Assembly: GCF_026151205.1 (NCBI RefSeq)
Contig: NC_087073.1
Coordinates: 13,971,837 to 14,031,836 of the forward strand
Length of the DNA: 60,000 bases
Direction of reading: 5' to 3'
From: Bolinopsis microptera
Lineage: Eukaryota > Ctenophora > Tentaculata > Lobata > Bolinopsidae
In this document: in pieces, positions 56,501-60,000 of the stretch
Layout: every line of letters starts with the position of its first letter
Numbering within the stretch: position 1 is the first letter of the stretch
Position numbers and translations under genes: made by a program
Notes under the pieces: generated by a model
What the model was told of the DNA's origin: nothing
Seen by the model: the letters and a program-made list of their open reading frames with translations, nothing else
Databases searched by the model: none

Positions 56501-57888
56501 CCGCGAACATGATTTTTTCTGAAAATTTTTGTCAAGCCAGATCTGTAAATCTATCAAATATGTAAAAAAAAAACCTTACTGCAGACAACTGGTTTGATGA
56601 GTCTAAAAGTTAAACTGATCCTTTTGTCTGTGCATGATGGATCGGGACATATTTCATGGTTGAATTGATGTTGGGACTTTTTGGACATAATACATACATC
56701 TCCATGTTCTAAAATTAGGGAAGTCACCACTTGTCCTGTTTTGATTTCTGTCAGCTGCATCATCCTGGAAGCACCAAGGGACACTGTTACAATGTACGAA
56801 TTTTCTTCAATAAATTCTTCATTGTCACTATGAGCAGGCATATGTTCCTCTCCAGATTCGTAGAGATTGACCAGAACACTGTTGTAGTTGTATTCTGGGA
56901 ATAGCTCATCTAGATATGAACATAAACTTGCCATGTAAGATCCCTGGGGGATCTTTTTTGGGTCATGAATTCCTCCACTGTACATATAAGAATGTTCCCC
57001 AAAGTAGACTGATTTCCTGTTATGGAAGTGGTGGCTGAACTTTAATTCCTCAAATAAGATCTCGATAGAAAATTTGCTGAATGGTGCCTGTTCAATAAGG
57101 TCAACAGGTGTGGTGGCGATATCAGGGATTTCATAGTCTGTACCTAGGTCCGAACTTGACACAGGTGTTAAATCTAATCCTGCATAATATTCACCGCTTC
57201 TTGGATTTACTGAGCCAGTGTCTGTAATCTCGCTGGTTGAAATGTCTATGTTGTTAGAAATAATTGATGGAGGTGCTTCTACATAGCCATTATCATCAAT
57301 TAACAAAAATGATTCTGGTACCTCACATTCCTTGTCATACTGAATGTTACTGTTGCTGGAGTCCGTTTGCACTGACACATCGAAACACTTGAATTGAGCA
57401 ATTGATTGGTTTCCACTCTGTGGCGAAATAGTTTCATTAATCTCTGCTATTGTTTGTGAGGTCTGAACAATCTCCTCTAAAATGAACACTTTACGCTCCA
57501 GAAACTTCACACGAGTTTCAAGATCTGAACAGTTTGTACATTTTTGATCACATTCCATCAATAATTTACCGAAAAATGTTTCCAATGAATCGTTCATGAT
57601 GTTGAGTCGGTTGTAGATAAATAGATTGATTGAAGTCGATTGAAGTCGATTGAAGTCGATTGAAGTTGATTGAAGTTGATTGAATAGATTTGATACCTCC
57701 AATTACATTACATTTTTGTCATGTTGGTCATACCTCAAATTATTTGTTATATAGTAGTGTTGAAAGTATTACTACTTAAGTAAGCTGGCAAGATGATGTA
57801 ATTAAGTTATGTTAATTTATTCAACATTATTCTTACCTTGTTGTGCAGAGTATTCATTATCGTAGTCTCGGACATCCATTCGTGACAT
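29529..57888 (-). CDS. RBM5/RBM10-type splicing regulator without a G-patch (15 exons)
   Basis: An RNA-binding regulator of alternative splicing, expected in the nucleus and associated with U2-type spliceosomal complexes. Coding exons, 5' to 3': 57837-57888, 47520-47554, 46874-47188, 46242-46305, 45857-45930, 45449-45535, 44650-44713, 44471-44512, 44044-44204, 43665-43974, 33397-33488, 33137-33260, 30309-30484, 29871-30137, 29529-29675. Lengths add to 2010 nt, phases agree at every junction and no stop occurs: 669 residues. Domains in family order: Arg/Ser-rich stretch (about 56-103), RRM1 (116-195; GTAFVEF is RNP1), RanBP2-type zinc finger (DWICAPCGEKNHYARDSCYS), RRM2 (245-330; SRGFCFVEV is RNP1), OCRE tyrosine repeats (SGYYFDQSSGLYYDPKTK then YYYNPTDEKYYYWDD), KDMERWAK, C2H2 finger (ACLLCKRKFPSVDNLRRHQE) and YRDRAAERRNKFG. 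The protein stops 13 residues later (TGA), before the G-patch usual in this family. An upstream acceptor at 57905-57906 marks the 5' UTR part of exon 1. The GTGGGT donor of exon 3 and the ACTAG acceptor of exon 10 are the least certain joins. RRM2 has an unusual insertion after FCFVEVTSVA. Confidence 0.9.
30540..31433. promoter_or_regulatory. intron 12 segment and possible promoter of the nested 31.4-kb ORF
   Basis: No coding seen. A TATA-like GTATTTAAAC at 31338-31347 lies about 90 bp before the plus-strand ORF at 31434, consistent with independent transcription of that nested gene; inference only. Confidence 0.35.
31434..31976 (+). CDS. UBA-like-domain protein, intronless, nested in the RBM gene
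   Basis: An uninterrupted ORF of 180 residues on the opposite strand to the host gene, inside its intron 12. Residues about 59-98 (FRQYATKLGYPDNLITRVLN then DLGQDSETEELLSHLISL) match the UBA-like three-helix pattern (K-L-G-Y, v..vL..LG, neLL..Li) seen in Regnase/Zc3h12 and N4BP1-type proteins. A basic stretch (STVRRRRDATDL) follows, and the ends are Ser/Pro-rich and disordered. No nuclease domain is present, so it would be a stand-alone adaptor or a fragment. The lack of introns and a nearby TATA-like box allow either a retrocopy or a small real gene. Confidence 0.5.
   Translation: MNTFTPFFPSEFLSTVPTRQSFFSVEPSSLPVAQEPLSTQPLPIISTTQPSPVNPFRQYATKLGYPDNLITRVLNDLGQDSETEELLSHLISLQDMLCPKDSTVRRRRDATDLPSYMLAQDSFYKGKERMPFWVWVKRETIGVNMSANPPHRRAGNRSRTSSPSAADASSNLTTLNQQTL
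32300..32832 (+). CDS. small secreted protein, two exons, nested in the RBM gene
   Basis: Exon 1 (32300-32345) encodes just a signal peptide, MFAFILTFVFSLILS; the donor GTAAGT is strong. Exon 2 (32432-32832, acceptor CTCTCAG) joins in phase and encodes PTDWTTVKRKELIKHVLDTS followed by a beta-strand-rich domain with KITINISISKTPNSVNYNIR and ends FRFTGLDTA. The mature protein is about 132 residues with four cysteines (SSCPV, ETCTQ, ITCFRF), three of them in the visible core. No transmembrane or GPI signal is present, so it should be secreted. I do not recognise the family. It lies on the plus strand within intron 12 of the minus-strand RBM gene, 320 bp after the UBA-like ORF; the short 86-nt intron and clean frame argue it is real. 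Confidence 0.65.
33051..33138. repeat. tandem duplication of the 5' splice site after RBM exon 12
   Basis: Two 43-45 bp copies end in the same GATATCTGACTCACGT; on the minus strand each carries ACAC|GTGAGTCAG. The upper copy (33136/33137) is the donor used by the predicted gene; the lower one (near 33092) is a downstream decoy. Confidence 0.8.
33670..35123. mobile_element. foldback DNA element with iterated GCCTCACAAAATGGCC motif, A
   Basis: Inverted termini starting CGGGTA(A/T)ATGCCTCACA are flanked by TA on both sides. Inside, GCCTCACAAAATGGCC or its reverse complement recurs at about 33679, 33701, 34028, 34050, 34381, 34550 and 35099, in one orientation in the left half and the opposite in the right. 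No transposase is present. A SINE is inserted at 34563. The sister element at 36130-37591 has the same outer TIR but a changed motif (GCCTTACAAAATGACA). Confidence 0.8.
34563..34928 (+). mobile_element. tRNA-derived SINE
   Basis: The head reads like a tRNA gene: acceptor-like GCCAGGTAGCGCAGTTGG with an A-box, then a B-box region TTGCGAGTTCGAAACCC, with TGCCTGG pairing back to the start. An unrelated body of about 290 bp follows, then an A-rich tail (AAAAAAAAGAAAAAAA). The order RNA polymerase III promoter, body, A-tail is diagnostic. It sits inside the foldback element at 33670-35123, so it inserted later. Confidence 0.8.
35515..36090 (+). pseudogene. Penelope-like element reverse-transcriptase fragment
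   Basis: The first ORF has CYDFKTLYTNIPHDDLFDKI, the DF.TLYT.IPH palm motif A of Penelope-like RTs, and YLLDNIFVKF... IYKQIIGVP. A frame disruption at about 35850 follows, and the next frame continues SDCAPFLANLYLMFYQYKYV, the motif B region. Motif C and the endonuclease are missing or unrecognisable. It is a dead, truncated copy in RBM intron 10 and is very AT-rich. Confidence 0.8.
36130..37591. mobile_element. foldback DNA element with iterated GCCTTACAAAATGACA motif, B
   Basis: Outer TIR CGGGTATCGGCCTTACAAAA in inverted orientation at both ends, TA-flanked, 1.46 kb. The GCCT(T/C)ACAAAATGACA motif occurs near 36142, 36321 and 36491, and inverted near 36669, 37027, 37050, 37194, 37213, 37551 and 37567. 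No coding capacity. Confidence 0.8.
37630..38172. mobile_element. MITE with poly-G/poly-C ends
   Basis: The left arm is a long G-run, then GCAACCATATTAAAGTATAT; the right arm is the exact reverse complement, ending in a long C-run. Total about 540 bp, with no coding. It starts 40 bp after element B. Confidence 0.75.
38173..38956. other. unclassified low-complexity stretch, possibly decayed coding
   Basis: Short ORFs (for example YMLSLPDKPPIRDT near 38620, then KYGLFARLAKRLSETLPRCW in another frame near 38670) suggest the eroded end of a coding sequence with a frame change, followed by T-rich DNA. I cannot assign it. Confidence 0.25.
38957..39965. mobile_element. foldback element with about 200-bp terminal inverted repeats
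   Basis: The left 200 bp (GTTAACCAGTAGCCTCCTCT... to ...AACAAACTAGGACCGG) is repeated almost exactly, inverted, at 39759-39965. Both arms contain a G/C run next to TCACCCTG and a GAAACTTGGTTTCGAGATAG block. The 600-bp core is AT-rich and non-coding. Confidence 0.85.
40028..41216 (-). CDS. class A-like orphan GPCR, intronless, homopolymer frameshift
   Basis: Seven hydrophobic segments in order: TM1 (VLLLVAFCLAGVTAIFGSSI), TM2 (AITDILTGLNAIYFVILCL), a long first extracellular loop with Cys, TM3 ending VVLSVVRTINIRSPF, TM4 (AVAISIICWGLLWSVLAI), TM5 (YIFVLMVSFLIPIVIMVIST), TM6 (ITALAVVCALPSFFYIADG) and TM7 (FGLPVLNSALNPVLLI). The E/DRY motif is replaced by VRT and NPxxY by NPVLLI, so it is a divergent rhodopsin-like receptor; the Ser/Thr/Arg-rich tail is typical. 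About 390 residues. TM1 and TM2 are in different frames: an 11-A run (coding sense, 41089-41099) would need 10 A to join WGKKK to IVPVLYRVMA, so this is a lesion or a sequencing error. It lies in RBM intron 10 on the same strand. Ligand unknown. Confidence 0.75.
41217..42939. other. RBM intron 10, nothing recognised
   Basis: AT-rich intron DNA; may include the promoter of the nested GPCR just above 41216. No coding or repeat array of note. Confidence 0.4.
42940..43355. repeat. 83-bp tandem repeat, five copies
   Basis: Units share TTAGGGTACATGGTCAAAAT, GTGTTTTTTCCCAGTGCAAT and AAGTAAAGATCTTTGTGGTT. Copies are nearly identical, with one 3-bp insertion near 43199, so expansion is recent. Located in RBM intron 10, about 300 bp from exon 10. 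Confidence 0.95.
44282..44453. repeat. 43-bp tandem repeat, four copies, next to an RBM donor
   Basis: Units share TTAAGACACTTTTAAGCTCG and CAAACCGTTAGAGGGGATAA. On the coding strand the array begins about 16 nt inside the intron after exon 8 (donor at 44470). Confidence 0.95.
47185..47265. repeat. tandem duplication of the 3' splice site before RBM exon 3
   Basis: Two copies (43 and 38 bp) of GCTCCTGAGGGTATATAGGTT...CGCCTTCTT. Read on the minus strand, each gives AACCTATATACCCTCAG|GAGC, so the real acceptor (47189-47190) has a twin about 43 nt upstream in the intron. Confidence 0.85.
48137..51138 (-). pseudogene. LINE ORF2: endonuclease and reverse transcriptase, one frameshift
   Basis: The open frame runs from 51138 (no in-frame ATG at its start) to 48505. 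The APE-type endonuclease shows LCNIQGG, DIIGINET, CDRPNDRGRGGCGILI, WIGDVNVN and IGDHQAL. The RT shows NNYRQISILPLLGKCIEY, VFLDIKKAFDTVSHNILL (motif A), GVPQGSILGPILFSLFIND (motif B) and LFADDSALYF (FADD, motif C). Catalytic residues are intact. Near 48515 the frame shifts, and 48137-48529 continues with the CR1-type C-terminal domain (LPLHLRRQLHLSTYMYKILN, FTYLGAKCWNTIPENIR). The element is therefore recently dead or affected by a single indel. Confidence 0.85.
51314..52050 (-). CDS. LINE ORF1 with SGNH-hydrolase (esterase) domain
   Basis: Open from about 52050; the first ATG is at 51934 (206 residues). SGNH blocks are visible: DTIYISSSMFRDLNG (block I, nucleophile Ser), FILTGTNYVDS (block III, GxN) and GIDNVHLNIKGIARL (block V, DxxH). 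CR1-clade LINEs are known to encode such an esterase in ORF1. The N-terminal region, where such ORF1s often have a coiled coil or zinc finger, is cut off by a stop near 52052. Separated from ORF2 by about 175 nt. Confidence 0.8.
52262..53640. repeat. 120-bp tandem repeat, about 11-12 copies
   Basis: Exact 120-bp period at 52861, 52981 and 53101 (CAGTAATAATCAGACATCAC). Each unit also has GGCATTAAAGAAATTTGTAG, GAAAATTTTTGAGAAATAGG and a GC-rich palindrome-like GGGGGGCGCAGCCCCC. Several units are shortened. Confidence 0.95.
53860..56365. repeat. 21/42-bp satellite-like array, about 2.5 kb
   Basis: Alternating 21-bp subunits, GTTGCCAGACCCACTCTTCT(A) and GAGTGCAGACCCACCATTCT(G), with a shared CAGACCCAC core. 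More diverged than the other arrays, with higher-order blocks (for example 55040-55500). Both strands stay open in several frames because the period is a multiple of three; not protein-coding. Confidence 0.95.
56554..57702 (-). CDS. AlkB-like 2-oxoglutarate/Fe(II) dioxygenase with coiled-coil N-terminus
   Basis: Uninterrupted ORF of 382 residues in RBM intron 1. The C-terminal half is an AlkB-type double-stranded beta-helix: YFGEHSYMYSGG (substrate-lid-like), VLVNLYESGEEHMPAHSDNE with the metal-binding HxD (His291, Asp293), LEHGDVCIMSKKSQHQFNHE with the second metal His349, and RISLTFRL with the 2-oxoglutarate Arg361 and Arg367. All expected active-site residues are present. The N-terminal part has a CxxC (CTNCSDLETRV) and a likely coiled coil (about 58-82), then an acidic Ser/Thr-rich linker. 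The first 35 residues come from a 10-bp repeat, so Met36 (57597) is the more likely start. At the 3' end TGCA|GTAAGG could be a splice donor. AlkB enzymes repair or edit alkylated nucleic acid. This may be a nested host gene or a mobile-element-encoded AlkB; context does not decide. Confidence 0.75.
   Translation of the reverse strand: MEVSNLFNQLQSTSIDFNRLQSTSINLFIYNRLNIMNDSLETFFGKLLMECDQKCTNCSDLETRVKFLERKVFILEEIVQTSQTIAEINETISPQSGNQSIAQFKCFDVSVQTDSSNSNIQYDKECEVPESFLLIDDNGYVEAPPSIISNNIDISTSEITDTGSVNPRSGEYYAGLDLTPVSSSDLGTDYEIPDIATTPVDLIEQAPFSKFSIEILFEELKFSHHFHNRKSVYFGEHSYMYSGGIHDPKKIPQGSYMASLCSYLDELFPEYNYNSVLVNLYESGEEHMPAHSDNEEFIEENSYIVTVSLGASRMMQLTEIKTGQVVTSLILEHGDVCIMSKKSQHQFNHEICPDPSCTDKRISLTFRLIKPVVCSKVFFLHI
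57618..57682. repeat. 10-bp repeat TTGAAGTCGA, about six copies
   Basis: Short array at the 5' end of the AlkB-like ORF, translating as repeats of LQSTSI-type residues on the minus strand. Confidence 0.9.
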
Positions 57889-57991
57889 ACTTTGTGGTCC
57901 TTGACTGCAATGTAAATGATTAGTGTCTTTATCCGACGGAATTCGAGATTACAGTAAGTTGTGTTATTTTACCAAAATACAGTCAAATCTT

Positions 57992-58572
57992 CAGTGGTCG
58001 ACCGGGATCGAAATTTTGTCCCGGCCGGTACCGGGCTGGGATTACCTCCATCCCGGCCGGGACCGGTACCGGGATGAAAATGAAAACCCGGCCAGTACCG
58101 GGATCAGCGTCATACCGGCCGGTACCGGGATTTTTCCAATATTTCTCCGTTACTCCGTTAGAATGAAAAAATATTAAATAAAACCTTAAAGGACAAACTG
58201 AAATATGTTTATATATACGTCAAAACTGACACAGAACTCTCACTCACGATAATTAAGTCATAAGTCATATTTCTAGCATTAAAGTCAGAAAGAAGTCCAT
58301 TACTCGTAAACGAAAATCTAAAATCGAGGTCATGAAACCCATGATTATTTTAAATCTAGATTGACTCCAGTCTCCATTGTTCAATGATTTCATCAAAATG
58401 TTTTAGGAAAATGTTTACAGATTTGCGAATTTTGGACTCAAATTTACGTTTAAAAAACGGAATTTATTTTGGAAAAATACTGGCTAAAATCCCGGCTAAA
58501 ACCAAAATCCCGGCCGGTACCGGTACCGGTACAAAATCGCCAAATACCGGCCGGTATCCCGGTCGAGCTCTG
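57992..58572. mobile_element. hAT-type non-autonomous element with 8-bp target duplication
   Basis: Left end CAGTGGTCGACCGGGAT and right end (reverse complement) CAGAGCTCGACCGGGAT are hAT-like inverted repeats. The flanking CAAATCTT is duplicated exactly (57984-57991 and 58573-58580), the 8-bp duplication expected of hAT. The ends are packed with CCGGCCGGTACCGG palindromes; the core is AT-rich with no transposase. Confidence 0.88.
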
Positions 58573-59554
58573 CAAATCTTATCAAACAATAATGACACAA
58601 AAGTCATCACACGTAACGTCATCATAAATGTTTCTACAAATTTAAATAAGTTGCTAGGTTCAAAGACCCAGTAAAAATCTAAGTAATTAATATTATGCTT
58701 TCCACAACTATAAAACGTTTATAAAACGTTTTTTTTAGAAACTTGGTGATTGAGCCTAAGATATTCATCATGATTTGCTTAATTGGTTCCATCAATTCTC
58801 CTTAGTGCTTCATTCGAAACATTCCAAAAATAACAAGCATTTAGATAACTTTTAGAAGTCATCTCTTTCTCTTTCTCTTTTTCTTTCTCTTTCTCTTACT
58901 CTTTCTTCTAATTGACCTTTAAAACTTACAGCTGTCTCAGAGATTTTGACATCCAGAGGGAGTTTTTTATAGTATGGTCGAACTCCCTCTGGAAGAAAAG
59001 AACTGTGGAGATTTTTATTATGAGTAGAGTACCACTCTTACAACATCTACTGTTTGACACCAGATTCAGACCAGGTCTGCTCATTCCGAACAAACCCACT
59101 CCATAATCTGCCAAATCAAATCAAATCAAATAATAATTACACAAACATCATCACACGTCATCATAAATATTTCTACAAAAATATAGAACTTAAACTAAAA
59201 TTCTAGGTTCAAAGACCCAGTAAAAATCTACTTAACATACTTTCCACTACTATATAAGTTTATGAAACGTTTCTTAGCAACAAAAACTGCTTATCATTTG
59301 AAAGTTTTGATAAGATCCCCGTAAAATTTTGTTTTCCTTAGTGCCAGGATTATTCTTTAAATACCGACACACTGGGTAATCCAAAAATATCTGCATGCAC
59401 ATTGCATTGTTGCATGTTGCACAAAAATGCCACAGGACAAATGAAGGGACACCCAACCCATACAACAGATACACCTTGCAGCAAGTCTAGACCAAAGTGG
59501 CTCTTGTTAGCAAAGCGTACACCACCGAAAAAGGGGGCTGGGAGCATGGGTAGA
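58573..59554. other. intergenic, nothing coding
   Basis: Contains a CT-rich microsatellite (58862-58910) and a perfect 12-bp hairpin (CCAGAGGGAGTT and its complement, 58950-58992). No supportable gene; the 5' flank of the RBM gene lies to the left of the hAT element. Confidence 0.5.
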
Positions 59555-59847
59555 CTGTGATCGGAATTTTGTCCCGGCGGGACCGGGATTTTCACGATAT
59601 TTCTATGTTGAAATGGAACATTTTAAACAACCTTTGTATTAAGGGTCCATTGACCAATCTAATAAGTACTAACTACAAGTTCATTCATGATAGGGTTTCG
59701 ATTTTCATTTCGATTCTTAACAGTCGTTTCATTTGTCAAAGTAATAAAATATGAATTTGAAGCTAAATATCCAGCTAATATCCCGGCCAAAACGGTAATT
59801 CCGGCCGGGACCGGGACAAAAACCGGGACAAAAACGGTCGAGCTCTG
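59555..59847. mobile_element. second, shorter hAT-type element of the same family
   Basis: Shares AATTTTGTCCCGGC at the left and CGGTCGAGCTCTG at the right with the element at 57992. The left end is mutated (CTGTGATCGG) and no clear target duplication remains, so it is older or truncated. Confidence 0.7.
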
Positions 59848-60000
59848 ACTGGGACTCCCCCAAGCTGCACTGGTTTGTGTCAAATCTAAAATATAGACAA
59901 GCAGTAAATATGCAAAATAAGATAAATAAAGAAATAAAAACTAAAATACAATTTTTCGACGACTCACTTTCATTAAGCAATCTAAATATGTATTCCTTAT

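Overview
The window is animal nuclear DNA: AT-rich, intron-dense with GT-AG introns, and packed with eukaryotic mobile elements (a CR1-type LINE, Penelope-like fragments, an R2-type endonuclease remnant, a tRNA-derived SINE, and hAT, PIF/Harbinger-like and pogo/Tc1-like DNA elements). Ly6, SLC22 and class A GPCR genes and TTAGGG-like tracts fit a metazoan that is not an insect. A cnidarian-like invertebrate is plausible, but this is inference and I cannot name a species.

Layout. 1-3.5 kb: four exons of an unrecognised plus-strand gene with a Penelope GIY-YIG remnant in an intron. 5.9-6.8 kb: two tentative minus-strand membrane-protein exons. 7.3-12.8 kb: a family of small secreted Cys proteins (two intact genes and one decayed copy split by a transposon) with a 32-bp array between them. 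13.1-14.3 kb: R2-type endonuclease remnant. 16.55-16.82 kb: last two exons of a minus-strand gene. 17.9-19.7 kb: SLC22-like transporter with one apparent frameshift. 19.7-24.8 kb: DNA-element debris including a transposase remnant. 24.9-29.0 kb: a Ly6/uPAR GPI-anchored protein gene whose first intron is almost entirely a 60-bp minisatellite. 29.5-57.9 kb: one large minus-strand gene, an RBM5/RBM10-type splicing regulator, rebuilt from 15 exons with perfect phase agreement (669 codons). Its introns hold other genes (a UBA-like ORF, a two-exon secreted protein, a GPCR, an AlkB-like dioxygenase ORF), a LINE, a SINE, several foldback elements and three large tandem arrays. 58-60 kb: two related hAT-type short elements.

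The most unusual signal is the link between tandem repeats and splice sites. The 60-bp unit in the Ly6 intron is a complete 3' splice-site module (TACTAAA-like branch point, pyrimidine tract, CAG) repeated about 46 times up to the true acceptor. The RBM gene has a duplicated 3' splice site before exon 3, a duplicated 5' splice site after exon 12, and a 43-bp array starting 16 nt inside the intron after exon 8. Around exon 3 of the first gene, arrays sit within about 20 nt of both splice sites. Other points of note: the RBM5/10-type protein lacks the G-patch, an AlkB domain is fused to a coiled-coil N-terminus, and paired DNA elements carry iterated subterminal motifs.
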